DNA from: Oligoflexia bacterium
GTDB lineage: Bacteria; Bdellovibrionota; Bdellovibrionia; JABDDW01
Reading direction: 5' to 3'
Length of the DNA stretch: 64,000 nt
Assembly: GCA_016715815.1 (NCBI GenBank)
Contig: JADJXN010000001.1
Location: forward strand, 442,001 to 506,000
The position numbers and the translations under genes are program-made. Below, one piece after another: positions 9,770 through 19,276 of the stretch. How positions within the stretch are numbered: position 1 is the first letter of the stretch; each line of letters starts with the position of its first letter. The notes beneath the pieces are model-generated. The model worked only from the letters and a program-made list of their open reading frames with translations. It ran no database searches and was not told the origin of the DNA.

Positions 9770-12700
9770 TTAAATTCCATCTGGTATTGAAGATCTATTC
9801 CCAATATATCAGTTGTTGTTGTTTGTGATGCAGTTGCTGATGCGCCTGAGCTTGTAGAAGTTGATGTAGAAACAGAGAATTGATCATAGTCTCGCTGCTC
9901 ATAGGAGCCCAAAATTGAAACATTTCTATTTAATTTATATTCTACCTTAACATCATTGGAAGACTTTTCGCCAAATGTTCTACCTAAGCTTGTAGAAAAT
10001 TGTGGGGTCCACTGCTTTTCAGCTATAAATTTTGGCATGACTGTATTTCTGGTATCATCCACTGTTTGAGAAAGTCTTACTGTGACACCTGCTTTACGTT
10101 TAAAATCTTGAATCAGGGGGTTTTGTTGTAAAATGACACTGCCTGCTTGGTAACCTTGCAGAGCTAATTGGTCACTTGACTTATTTTTTTCTAAATTTTC
10201 ATCAGTAATTCCAAGTGCTAGAAGAGATATTATACTTCTCTCGGGAAGGGCAGGGGAGCTGGATAGTTTGATTTCATGTTTATCAAGATTGCCCTGGTAG
10301 AGAAGATTAATATCCCACTCACGCACTCTTGCACTTCCCACAGCATAAACATTGGGGTTGTTTTCATTTGGATTATTAAACTTTGCTCTTCCAACACTTA
10401 AAATAAAGGGAGTTTCCCTGAAATAAAATTTACCATTTGGTAGAGTATTTATCTCCCCAGTTAAAATGGAATGACTGGGATCCCCTTTAATATGAAGTTG
10501 TCCTGTAACATCAGATTCTAGTAAAGAATTTTTAATTGTCACACTTTTAGGGAAATTAACATTAAGATCTAAATTAATTGAAGAGCTTACTTTTTGACTT
10601 AGGACATCTGGTAAGAAGGCACTCTTTTTTAGTAACACTGAGTTTTCTTGGTCGCCAAAGTTTTTTGTGTATAAACCAGATTCAACAACATAGTTGGCAT
10701 GAATGGTATATGGCCACCAATTTCCTGAAATGCTAAATTCACCAGAGCCTTTTGTGGTAAGTCCTTCTGGAATATTTAAAGTAGTCTTTTGTAAATCTCC
10801 TGAGAGTTCAATTGGAATATCTCGTAAACCTTTAATTGTAATATTTCCTGTTGCATTTAAATTACCGCCACCAAGCACACCCTTTAAACTATTTACTACA
10901 ATCTTACTTTGACTAAAAATAAGATCGCTATTTATGTCTTCAAAGGCATGTGGAAACTCTTTAAGCTTAAAAGTGGCTTTATTAATATAAGCAGTTCCTA
11001 AAAATTCTGGCTTTTCTGTAGTGCCTGCAATTTGTGAGTTAATTTTTAAAGACCCTCTCATGTCTTTAAAAAATGGCGTTAAAAATGTAAACAAACTTAA
11101 ATCAAGCTGCCCGTTAATATTTAAATTTAAATTATCTTTTTTGCTTCTTTGCCCATCTATAGATATTTCAGTGTTATCACCTGTGAATTGTAAACTTTCA
11201 ACTTTCACTAATCCATCATCAAATGTAACCAAAATTTGAGAGCTGTTTTCCATTTGAGCTGAGCCGTGTCTGACATAAAGCTTGGGGATGCTAATTTGTC
11301 CTTTACTTTCCCAAAAATTACCATTTTCAGAAACTAAATCTGTCTTGATAGTTAAATTAGTTTCATAATCTCTTTTGAATTCTGCACCAGATAATTGTGA
11401 TAGAAACGGAGAAAAATCCCATTGGTTTGCTTCTAGCTTAAATGAAAATTGAGATCCCTTCTTTTTGGGTCTCAAAAGTACTATATTAACTTGGTTCCCC
11501 AAAAGCTGTGCAAAATATCTTTCATTTTCTGGGGATATATCGATTGTAAAATTTGAATTTTCAATTCTTTCCTGATTTAAGTTGGCCTGTGAAATACTGC
11601 CCTTTAAATTAATTTTAGGGTCTAAAATTTTATCTGTTAATTGAGCCTCAACCTGTAGTTTTCCCTCAAGGCTTGGAAACAAAGATTTTACTTGTTCAAA
11701 ATCAGATAAGTATAAATTATTACCATTAACGCTCAAATTCATAATTCCCTTATTAGTAACATCTCCAGTTAATGCTAATAGCCCATCCCCCTTTTTAAAG
11801 GTAACTAAATCAGCCACTGCATTTCCGTTATTTCCTGAAACGTTAAATGTAATGCTTTGAAATGTTTCATTAAAAACAAAACCATTGCTAAATTGGCTTT
11901 TTAATTTGTAATTAAGCTTTGAAAGATCAAGTGGACCATTTGCTGTTAATTGAGCAGCTCCAAAGCCTTCGGCTTTAATTTTAAAATCAAGTTTTCTTGA
12001 AAATGCGAGTTCTAACTCGGAAAGATTAAGTTTACTAAAGTTCATATTTGTTTCTACAGTGCCATTATCTAAGTAAAGCAACAATTGGCCATTAAATTCA
12101 CTTGCCGGAAATTTACCTAAAATATTATCAAAATATAATTTAGACTTTTCAAAACGTAGATCAAATGAGGTGTTGCCCAAAAAATAATCTTCAAACCAAA
12201 GATTATTTGTAGTTATTTTTGAGGTGACCTTAGCAGTGCTGCCGTTCCCTTTAGTATTACCATTTAGAGACACTGCTCCTTCATATTTTAATTCTGCTAA
12301 GCTTTTAATATTTTTAAAATCAAGTGAGTCTGATTGAAAGTCAAAACTAAAGCCTTCATCAAAGTGTATATTGCCCTTTGCTCTTCCAATTGAATCTCCG
12401 ATAGAAATTTCACCTGACGGGAATTCCATGTTACCGTTTTGCATAATAAACCTAGATATTATTTTTATATTAGGAATATTAACTATGGTCTTATTACTTG
12501 GTGTGCTGACTTTTAAATCTTTCCCGCCAACTTCTCCAGCGCATTCCATCTTAAAGGCTGGTAAATAAATTCCCTCACAGGCGGCTTTTAAGAATGTGTC
12601 AAAATGAAGGTTTGTAGTTTTTATACCTAAGTTGTCTAAGGTCTGCCTTAACTCTAAGGACTCAGTTGCAATTCTTCCTGAAAATTTTGTGCTGGTAGTG

Positions 12701-13743
12701 TGTTCAAAAGTTAAGTCTTTTAATAAAATATTTCCTGCGTTTGTTGAGATTTTTAATGCATCAGAGGTTACAATATTATTACTAAAATTAAGTTTTGTAT
12801 ATACATTACCAATATTGAATTGCTCTATTTTTAAGTTCTGTGCATCTAGCTGAAAGGTACCAAGGGGTTTTAAGTTTTTCTTTTGTGTTGCAAGTAAGTC
12901 AAAATTAAGTGTGCCTGAAATTTTTGGAAGCTCAAGATTGGGCATAAAATTTTTAATTTTTTTAATAACATCCTCGGCCTCTAAATGTGCAAGTGTTCTT
13001 AAGCTTATATTGTCCCAATTAAGGCTCAAAACAGGTCCGCGGGCCACACCTCTAGCCATTAAAAAACTACTACCTAAGCTTAATTTAATTGCAGAGACTT
13101 CAAGGGCGTTGCTTTCTGCTATTATTCTTGCTGCAAAACCAATCTCTGTTAGACTTTTTTCCTGCTTAAACTTTTTAACAATAGTTTCAGGGGAGAAAAT
13201 TTCAATTTTTGCAGCTGTTGTTGTTTTTTCAAAATTTATCCCAAAGCGATTTACTTTTACATACAACTGAGCTGGATCTATTTTTGCTTGAATGTCGGCA
13301 TCTTGAATTATTATTTTTCTTATAGGTAAATTGATAATATCATCCCAAGGTATTTTAAAACTAGAAGCAGAAGTTGTTTTTTCTTGATCCTTAATAAATA
13401 AATTTGTTCTAGGGTTTTTAATAAGCACTTTTCCAATTTCAAAACGCCCTGTGATTATAGCACCTGGGTTTAAGCTCACTTCTAGTGTTTCAATTTTAAT
13501 TGGAGTAAAAACCTCTTGATCAGATTTTTTTTGGGGTGTGACAGTGACGTTTTCAAAACTAACCCCGGGTGGGAATAGTTTAAAGCCAAGCTGCTCTGCC
13601 TTAATTTCAAATCCAATTTGAACACGTGTAATATTTTGCATTTTAGATAAGAGCCATTTTTTTAGCACAGGCATTTCTCTGGAGTAGATAATTCCACTTA
13701 AGATAAATAAACTAGAGAATATGAAATACTTAGCAAATCTCAT
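9766..13743 (-). CDS. tamB: TamB-like inner-membrane translocation protein (DUF490 family)
   Basis: A 1325-residue protein with an N-terminal membrane anchor (residues 3-20) followed by more than 1200 residues of repetitive amphipathic beta strands, as in AsmA/TamB bridge proteins. The last 150 residues hold the conserved DUF490-type region: the SVGRAKFNNP stretch, the ALPERSIISLLALGI helix and the QYQMEFK C-terminal beta signal. TamB proteins span the periplasm and move lipids or assemble outer-membrane proteins. I chose the ATG at 13743, which overlaps the upstream stop as ATGA. A low-complexity Thr/Ser/Ala run precedes the C-terminus. It is coupled to the Omp85 gene downstream. Confidence 0.85.
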   Translation of the reverse strand: MRFAKYFIFSSLFILSGIIYSREMPVLKKWLLSKMQNITRVQIGFEIKAEQLGFKLFPPGVSFENVTVTPQKKSDQEVFTPIKIETLEVSLNPGAIITGRFEIGKVLIKNPRTNLFIKDQEKTTSASSFKIPWDDIINLPIRKIIIQDADIQAKIDPAQLYVKVNRFGINFEKTTTAAKIEIFSPETIVKKFKQEKSLTEIGFAARIIAESNALEVSAIKLSLGSSFLMARGVARGPVLSLNWDNISLRTLAHLEAEDVIKKIKNFMPNLELPKISGTLNFDLLATQKKNLKPLGTFQLDAQNLKIEQFNIGNVYTKLNFSNNIVTSDALKISTNAGNILLKDLTFEHTTSTKFSGRIATESLELRQTLDNLGIKTTNLHFDTFLKAACEGIYLPAFKMECAGEVGGKDLKVSTPSNKTIVNIPNIKIISRFIMQNGNMEFPSGEISIGDSIGRAKGNIHFDEGFSFDFQSDSLDFKNIKSLAELKYEGAVSLNGNTKGNGSTAKVTSKITTNNLWFEDYFLGNTSFDLRFEKSKLYFDNILGKFPASEFNGQLLLYLDNGTVETNMNFSKLNLSELELAFSRKLDFKIKAEGFGAAQLTANGPLDLSKLNYKLKSQFSNGFVFNETFQSITFNVSGNNGNAVADLVTFKKGDGLLALTGDVTNKGIMNLSVNGNNLYLSDFEQVKSLFPSLEGKLQVEAQLTDKILDPKINLKGSISQANLNQERIENSNFTIDISPENERYFAQLLGNQVNIVLLRPKKKGSQFSFKLEANQWDFSPFLSQLSGAEFKRDYETNLTIKTDLVSENGNFWESKGQISIPKLYVRHGSAQMENSSQILVTFDDGLVKVESLQFTGDNTEISIDGQRSKKDNLNLNINGQLDLSLFTFLTPFFKDMRGSLKINSQIAGTTEKPEFLGTAYINKATFKLKEFPHAFEDINSDLIFSQSKIVVNSLKGVLGGGNLNATGNITIKGLRDIPIELSGDLQKTTLNIPEGLTTKGSGEFSISGNWWPYTIHANYVVESGLYTKNFGDQENSVLLKKSAFLPDVLSQKVSSSINLDLNVNFPKSVTIKNSLLESDVTGQLHIKGDPSHSILTGEINTLPNGKFYFRETPFILSVGRAKFNNPNENNPNVYAVGSARVREWDINLLYQGNLDKHEIKLSSSPALPERSIISLLALGITDENLEKNKSSDQLALQGYQAGSVILQQNPLIQDFKRKAGVTVRLSQTVDDTRNTVMPKFIAEKQWTPQFSTSLGRTFGEKSSNDVKVEYKLNRNVSILGSYEQRDYDQFSVSTSTSTSSGASATASQTTTTDILGIDLQYQMEFK

Positions 13744-14555
13744 AATTCTTTTTCCCAAATGCGAATAAGCTCAGATACATTATAAAAGTTTGGGTCATGG
13801 GCCTTAATACCTTTAAGTACGGCAACTGCCTGTTCTTTGTCATTTAACCCATAATAGGCATGAGCTGTATAGTATAGAGTCATTTTTAAATTTGAAGAAT
13901 TTGTGACACATTTTTTTGTCATACTCTGAGATTTCTCAAGAGCAGTAATGAAATTTAGTGAATCTAAAAGATAGCGTATTTCTAAAAATTCTTCTTTAAT
14001 GGTCCAATTAGTTTTCTGATAGTTTAAAACTTGTAACGCTAAATCAGATAATCCCATTTCTGAAAGTGCCACAGAAAGTTCTGTGCAATCTTGAGCAGAA
14101 AGAGTTGGTTTTATAGATTCAAGTTTTTCTTTTAACTGTGGCCATAAAGACATCTTTTCTTTTAAATTAGAAAAACTGGTTTTTTTGTTTAGTATTTTTT
14201 CCCATCTTGGATCTTTGCTTTTAGTTTTTGCAAACAATGCCAACTCATTAAGTTGATCATCATTGGCAGCGGCAGTTAAAAAGGCGTCGTTTATTTGTTT
14301 ATCATCGCTGGAATTAAAATAATAAAAAAATGGCCAAAATGTTTTTTGTTTTTCTTTTAAATCATGTTTTAAAACACTAATAAGTGATTTTACAAAGCCA
14401 TTAGAAATACAAAACCTACCTACTGCACGTTTTGCATTAACTTTGAGTTTGTTTTTACTCCAAAGCTTAAGAAGCTCATCAGCAATATAGTCAGCTGCAT
14501 TGCCATTTTGGATGTTTTCAAAAATAAATAATTCAACCGCTTTTTGGTCTTCCAT
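13740..14555 (-). CDS. Helical repeat protein of unknown function
   Basis: A 271-residue, Lys/Leu-rich, all-helical protein with no signal peptide or membrane span. The last 100 residues look like degenerate TPR units (for example YYTAHAYYGLNDKEQAVAVL near 235-255). I do not recognise a family. Its stop overlaps the TamB-like start, so it is probably translated together with the outer-membrane assembly genes. Confidence 0.6.
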   Translation of the reverse strand: MEDQKAVELFIFENIQNGNAADYIADELLKLWSKNKLKVNAKRAVGRFCISNGFVKSLISVLKHDLKEKQKTFWPFFYYFNSSDDKQINDAFLTAAANDDQLNELALFAKTKSKDPRWEKILNKKTSFSNLKEKMSLWPQLKEKLESIKPTLSAQDCTELSVALSEMGLSDLALQVLNYQKTNWTIKEEFLEIRYLLDSLNFITALEKSQSMTKKCVTNSSNLKMTLYYTAHAYYGLNDKEQAVAVLKGIKAHDPNFYNVSELIRIWEKEL

Positions 14556-14645
14556 GACGCTTTCAAAAGTTATTGATTATACAGTATAATTTTACAATTT
14601 ATACGCAGTGTTAAACAACATTAGTCAAAGGCAAAAATTTGACCC

Positions 14646-15221
14646 CTATTTGTTTACTTTTTCTATGTATTGGTGAGTCCTTGTATCGACTTTGATCGTG
14701 TCCCCAATAGACAAATGAAGGGGAACAGTAACGACTGCTCCTGTTTCAAGCTTTGCAGGTTTACTTCCGCCACTGACCGTATTGCCACGCATGCCAGGAT
14801 CGGTTTCAGCAATTTTTAAAACCACACTATTGGGTAGGTCTAAACCGATGGCGCGTCCATTAAAAAACAGCATAATTGTATTAAGGTTCTCAATGAGATA
14901 CTTTGCCGCATCACCAACTGTCTCTGGGGAAAGCTGGACCTGATCATAATTGGCAACATCCATGAAATGAAAACCATTATCGTCTTTATATAAGAACTGC
15001 ATATCTTTTGTAGCCACATCTGGAATGACAAATTTCTCACCACTCTTAAATGTTTTTTCAAGATTGGCTCCTGTGATCATATTTTTTAATTTAGTACGTG
15101 TGAAGGCATTTCCTTTACCGGGTTTAACATGTTGAAAGTCAACAACTTCCCATGGAACCCCATCAATTTGAATTTTTAAACCCCGTCTAAAATCAGAAAC
15201 CTCATACATTCCTGCTGCCAT
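14646..15221 (-). CDS. efp: Elongation factor P
   Basis: A 191-residue protein with the three beta domains of EF-P: the KOW-like N-terminal domain, the OB domain and the C-terminal S1-like domain ending in DTRTHQYIEKVNK. EF-P binds ribosomes stalled on polyproline and restores peptide bond formation. The loop PGKGNAF carries a lysine (K36) at the position that is modified in many bacteria. No modification enzyme (EpmA, EarP) is seen in the window. An AGGAGG ribosome-binding site precedes the ATG. Confidence 0.96.
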   Translation of the reverse strand: MAAGMYEVSDFRRGLKIQIDGVPWEVVDFQHVKPGKGNAFTRTKLKNMITGANLEKTFKSGEKFVIPDVATKDMQFLYKDDNGFHFMDVANYDQVQLSPETVGDAAKYLIENLNTIMLFFNGRAIGLDLPNSVVLKIAETDPGMRGNTVSGGSKPAKLETGAVVTVPLHLSIGDTIKVDTRTHQYIEKVNK

Positions 15222-15268
15222 AATTGCCTCCTAGAAACGGGAAAACTAACATGGCAAAAGAGGTAAAA

Positions 15269-16060
15269 TCAAGATTTTCGACGTTCTTGGACAGTATTTA
15301 AAAGAGTTTTAAGCTTTTCAAGGCGCCAAGCATGATCTTTTGTCATTTTCACTTCAATAGGGCTGATCCACTCCTTATTAAGAAACAAATCTCCTGACTC
15401 AATTTGTTTAATTTTACTTTTTGCTTCAATGACGCGTTTATCAGAGGGAAAGTTTGCAAATAAGACTTTAGCTTGCTCTTTGGCTTTTTCCCACTCGCCA
15501 CGACTCATGTTTAAGTTTAATAAAACCAATTCCTTTTCTAAATCGATTTTGTTACTATCTTCAGTCACCTCAGAAGTTTTTGCTACTTCATCTTGTTTTT
15601 CTATTGGTGTTAATTTTTGCATCAAAAAGGCTTCCTCGGTGACGGCGTTGCTTTCAAAATACACCTGCTTTTCAAGTTTTTGTACAATTTGAGCAGCATT
15701 TTTATCTTGTGGGTTTAAAAATAAAACCATTTTGAAACTTCCAAGAGCCTTTTCAGCTAGGTTTAGCTTTAAATAACATTGTGCAAGACTTGTGTGTGCT
15801 AATATATTCTCTGGAGATAAATCACAAGCAAGAATGAGATGGGTTTTTGCTTTTTCAAACTCATTTTTTTCCATTAAAGCACGCCCCAACGCAACGCGAC
15901 CACTTGCAAAATGTGGGTGTTTTAAAATGCCTTTTTCAGCAATATCAATGGCTTCCTTTATTAGTCCCATTTTACGGTAGGCTTCAGCTAAAGGTGCAAA
16001 AACCTTAGATTCTGGGTCTTTTTGGTAAATGAGCTGATAGCGTTCTATCAGGGTGTCCAT
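15269..16060 (-). CDS. TPR-repeat protein
   Basis: About 263 residues of tetratricopeptide repeats. At least three consecutive units are visible in the first half (FAPLAEAYRKMGLIKEAIDI, ASGRVALGRALMEKNEFEKA, LAHTSLAQCYLKLNLAEKAL), then a charged linker and a further helical pair. No signal peptide. I place the start at the internal ATG (MDTLIERYQ), because the longer frame from 16132 adds 24 residues unlike a TPR and would run across the divergent ruvC start. Partner unknown. Confidence 0.75.
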   Translation of the reverse strand: MDTLIERYQLIYQKDPESKVFAPLAEAYRKMGLIKEAIDIAEKGILKHPHFASGRVALGRALMEKNEFEKAKTHLILACDLSPENILAHTSLAQCYLKLNLAEKALGSFKMVLFLNPQDKNAAQIVQKLEKQVYFESNAVTEEAFLMQKLTPIEKQDEVAKTSEVTEDSNKIDLEKELVLLNLNMSRGEWEKAKEQAKVLFANFPSDKRVIEAKSKIKQIESGDLFLNKEWISPIEVKMTKDHAWRLEKLKTLLNTVQERRKS

Positions 16061-16131
16061 AGACTTTATTTGAGCATGAATTCTCAAGCTTTGCCAACAA
16101 AGTTTACGTATGCTAATACTAAAATCAGACA

Positions 16132-16653
16132 ATGGGTAATGGTGGTGGTGAAATCATTTTAGGAATTGATCCGGGCAGTATTTTTACTGGTTACGGTGTG
16201 GTGACAGAAGCCCGTGGCTTTTTGCAATGTCTTGCTTTTGGAGTTATTGAATCAACACAGAGTGAAAAGATGCAAAATAGATTACTCACCATTGGGTCAA
16301 ATTTAAGTGAAATTATTAAAAAATATAAACCCTCAGCTATTTCCATAGAAAAAACATTTTACGCAAAAAACGCTGATAGCGCTGCAAAATTAGGTCAAGC
16401 AAGAGGGGTTTGTTTGTATGAAGGTGCAAAGGCAAAAGTTAATATTTTTGAATATAACCCCACAGAGGTTAAAAAAGGCTTAACTGGAAGCGGGCGAGCC
16501 GAGAAGGAGCAGGTTCAGATGATGGTTAAAGCACTTTTGGGGCTCCCCACAATGGGGCGCTATGATGCCAGTGATGCCTTGGCTTTAGCCATTCACCATT
16601 TAAGGGTGAGCGCAACAATGAAAAATATTTTAAAATCGGAGCTACTAACATGA
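16132..16653 (+). CDS. ruvC: Holliday-junction resolvase RuvC
   Basis: A 173-residue RNase H-fold nuclease of normal RuvC length. The catalytic carboxylates sit in LGIDPGS (near residue 13), IEKTFYAKN (near 74) and YDASDALALA (near 144). It resolves Holliday junctions delivered by RuvAB. A TTGCCA / TAATAC pair with 17-base spacing lies just upstream and could be the promoter, which implies a very short leader. It overlaps ruvA by four bases. Confidence 0.96.
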   Translation: MGNGGGEIILGIDPGSIFTGYGVVTEARGFLQCLAFGVIESTQSEKMQNRLLTIGSNLSEIIKKYKPSAISIEKTFYAKNADSAAKLGQARGVCLYEGAKAKVNIFEYNPTEVKKGLTGSGRAEKEQVQMMVKALLGLPTMGRYDASDALALAIHHLRVSATMKNILKSELLT

Positions 16654-17273
16654 TTTCTTGGCTTAAAGGGCAAGTATTAGAAAAGGCTGATTTTAGTGTT
16701 ACCTTAATTGTGCAAAACGTGGGCTATGAGGTTTTTTGCTCGCTACGTACAGTTTCTATACTAGAGCGGGAAGCTGAACTCTATGTATACACTCATTACA
16801 AAGCTGATGGTGTTAGCTTGTATGGGTTTTTAACAAAACAGGAAAAAGAATTATTTTTATCCTTAATAAAAGTTGATTCTGTTGGGCCAAAAAGTGCTTT
16901 AAATATTTTATCAGCTGCTCCAGTTGATGAGTTAATAGAATTAATTGAAGATGCAGATGTAGTTACGTTATCAAAACTACCCAAAATTAGTAAAAAAACC
17001 GCAGAGCATTTGGTAGTAAAATTAAAAGGTAAATTGTCTGAACTTGTACTTTTAAAACAAAATTCAAATGAATTAAAAACTTTAAATAAACCAAGTAAGA
17101 TAAAGCAAGCTCATAAACTTCGTGCAGAGGCTCAGTCTGCATTGACTCACTTGGGTTTTAAATCCCATGATGTGGAAAAGGTTTTAAGCGATATAGATTC
17201 AGAAACTTGGAGCCAAGATTTACAAACCATTATAAGATCTGCTTTAAATGATCTTTCGGGGAATAGCTTATGA
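16650..17273 (+). CDS. ruvA: Holliday-junction DNA helicase subunit RuvA
   Basis: A 207-residue protein with the RuvA layout: an N-terminal OB domain (to about 62), a helix-hairpin-helix region (VGPKSALNILS and LPKISKKTAEHLVVKLKGKL) and a C-terminal helical domain that contacts RuvB (SALTHLGFKSHDVEKVLSDI). It forms the tetramer that recognises four-way junctions. Four-base overlaps on both sides show a tight ruvCAB operon. Confidence 0.96.
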   Translation: MISWLKGQVLEKADFSVTLIVQNVGYEVFCSLRTVSILEREAELYVYTHYKADGVSLYGFLTKQEKELFLSLIKVDSVGPKSALNILSAAPVDELIELIEDADVVTLSKLPKISKKTAEHLVVKLKGKLSELVLLKQNSNELKTLNKPSKIKQAHKLRAEAQSALTHLGFKSHDVEKVLSDIDSETWSQDLQTIIRSALNDLSGNSL

Positions 17274-18310
17274 AAAATGAATTAGATTTTGTTTTAGATT
17301 CAAAATCAAATGAAAGCGAGTCAAGCTTTGAAAAAACTTTAAGACCCGATTCATTAAGTGAGTTCCCGGGCCAAGCAAAAGTAAAAGAAAATTTAGAGGT
17401 ATTTATTGCTGCGGCCAAAAAACGCGGTGAGGCCCTTGATCATTGTTTGTTTTATGGCCCACCAGGTCTTGGTAAAACTACCTTGTCTTACATTATTGCA
17501 AAATCAATGGGGGCTGAGATTAAAGTTACCTCAGGCCCAGCACTAGATAAAAAGGGAGATCTTGCAGCTATTTTGACAAATCTTAGGCCTAATAGTGTTT
17601 TGTTTATTGATGAAATTCATCGTCTTAACCAAGTGGTTGAAGAATATTTATATTCAGCCATGGAAGATTTTTGTCTTGATATGGTTACCGGCGAAGGCTT
17701 AGGTGCGCGCACTATGAAGTTTAAATTGCCGCAGTTTACACTTGTAGGTGCTACTACAAGGGCAGGGATGTTGACATCCCCTTTAAGAGATAGATTTGGA
17801 ATTGTTGCGCGCTTAGAATTTTATAATGTAGATGATTTAGTAAAAATAATTAAAAGAAGTGCTCAAATTTTAAAAGCCCAATTAACCGATGATGGGGCAT
17901 TAGAAATTGCTACTCGCTCAAGAGGTACACCTAGAATTGCTAATAGGTTACTTAAACGTGTAAGAGATTTTGCAACCGTAAAATTTAGTAGTGTTATTAA
18001 CCAAAAATCAGCGGCTTCTGCATTAGAAAGCCTTGAGGTTGATGAAAAGGGTCTAGATGCTATGGATAGAAGACTTCTTTTAACCTTAATTGAAAAATTT
18101 GGTGGAGGTCCTGCTGGAATTGAAACCTTAAGTGCAACACTTAATGAGGAAAGAGAAACCATTGAGGACGTTTATGAGCCCTTTTTATTACAAGAAGGCT
18201 ATCTCATGAAAACACCACGGGGTAGATGTGCAATGCCGGCGGCCTATGTGCACTTGGGGTTAAAGGCACCTAAAAATCAAACCGGCTTTTTACAATCTGA
18301 TTTATTTTAA
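17270..18310 (+). CDS. ruvB: Holliday-junction branch-migration helicase RuvB
   Basis: A 346-residue AAA+ ATPase. Walker A is GPPGLGKTT, Walker B LFIDEIHRL, sensor 1 VGATTRAGML, followed by the arginine finger and sensor 2 region (RSRGTPRIANRLLKRVRDF). The C-terminal winged helix ends in the conserved TPRGRCAMPAAYVHLGL stretch. Length and motifs are canonical. It is the last gene of the ruvCAB operon. Confidence 0.97.
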   Translation: MKNELDFVLDSKSNESESSFEKTLRPDSLSEFPGQAKVKENLEVFIAAAKKRGEALDHCLFYGPPGLGKTTLSYIIAKSMGAEIKVTSGPALDKKGDLAAILTNLRPNSVLFIDEIHRLNQVVEEYLYSAMEDFCLDMVTGEGLGARTMKFKLPQFTLVGATTRAGMLTSPLRDRFGIVARLEFYNVDDLVKIIKRSAQILKAQLTDDGALEIATRSRGTPRIANRLLKRVRDFATVKFSSVINQKSAASALESLEVDEKGLDAMDRRLLLTLIEKFGGGPAGIETLSATLNEERETIEDVYEPFLLQEGYLMKTPRGRCAMPAAYVHLGLKAPKNQTGFLQSDLF

Positions 18311-18437
18311 ATAATCGTGTAAAAAATAAATCAGTAATTATCAAGTTTAAGTCATAAATTCATATCAACTTTGGGATCATAAAAGATGGGTGTAGGCTTC
18401 CTGTTGATGGCAAAAGTATTTTCACAAGGAGTTTCAT

Positions 18438-18788
18438 ATGAAAGCACTTGTTATCACCACATCTTTAGCAGCAGTAGTTCTTTTTATTCCCAAAAATATA
18501 GAAGCTCAGTTGTGTAGCACAGGTCAACTTGTACTTCGGTGTCAGGTGGGTGGCGCATACAATATTGCGAAATTAAGTATTTTCTCTCATTGCACAGAAT
18601 ATGTTGCAAACATTAGCTATGAAAATTTAAGGGGGCAAGAGAGAGTTTTGGTAAAAAGAAATTCTGACAAGAATTATGCAATTGAAGACAGGCTTATTGT
18701 TTATAAAAACCAGGAAGATAAATGGAAAATAAACGATATTCTTTCACATGCTAATGCTGATGAACCAAGAGAAATTAATTGTTATTAG
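18438..18788 (+). CDS. Small secreted protein of unknown function
   Basis: A 116-residue protein with a clear signal peptide (MKALVITTSLAAVVLFIPKN, cleavage after about residue 24) and four or five cysteines in the mature part that could form disulfides. A good AAGGAG ribosome-binding site precedes the ATG. No family recognised. It converges with the small lipoprotein gene 8 bases away. Confidence 0.65.
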   Translation: MKALVITTSLAAVVLFIPKNIEAQLCSTGQLVLRCQVGGAYNIAKLSIFSHCTEYVANISYENLRGQERVLVKRNSDKNYAIEDRLIVYKNQEDKWKINDILSHANADEPREINCY

Positions 18789-18796
18789 CTTTTAAA

Positions 18797-19039
18797 TTAT
18801 TCTCCGTCAGTATAGTAACACTCATACTGACTTCCGCCCCATTCATTGCTAGAGCCAGTATTATTACAAACTTTATTGAAAAAATTATTACTGCTTGGCC
18901 CGCGCCCACGCATGGGTGCCTCTGCTTGACCTGAATAAAAAGCATTATTTTCATAGCTATAAGCTGAGGCCCCCTTATCAGGTGTCTCAGCACATGAAAA
19001 AATAAAAACTAAGCAGATAAAAAGTAGACTGCCTTGCAA
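18797..19039 (-). CDS. Small putative lipoprotein
   Basis: An 80-residue product with a short hydrophobic N-terminus ending in FIFSC, an imperfect lipobox (phenylalanine at -2) followed by a polar mature domain rich in Asn, Gly, Ser and Tyr. Two further cysteines (VCNN, YECYY) could pair. No homologue recognised. The lipidation call is inference from the cysteine position. Confidence 0.5.
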   Translation of the reverse strand: MQGSLLFICLVFIFSCAETPDKGASAYSYENNAFYSGQAEAPMRGRGPSSNNFFNKVCNNTGSSNEWGGSQYECYYTDGE

Positions 19040-19276
19040 AATACTAATAAAAGCCCCCCGCCAAAAATGACTTTTGTTACTTATAGTTTACTAAATAAAT
19101 GTCTCATTTATGAATCATAAAATTTAACCTTGTGTTGCAAATCTTCAACATTTTATGTATTGGTAGCTAGACCAGACTAAAGATAAAGATTTAAAATATT
19201 TTGTAATTACAAGTACTTAATTAAAATATGATCTAAACCTTAACTTTCGGTACAGATATTGAAGTACCTAAGAACT

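Noticed and set aside
19040..19258. Promoter or leader RNA upstream of lpxC.
   Set aside because: AT-rich with several weak -10-like strings, but no spaced -35/-10 pair or stable structure could be chosen.
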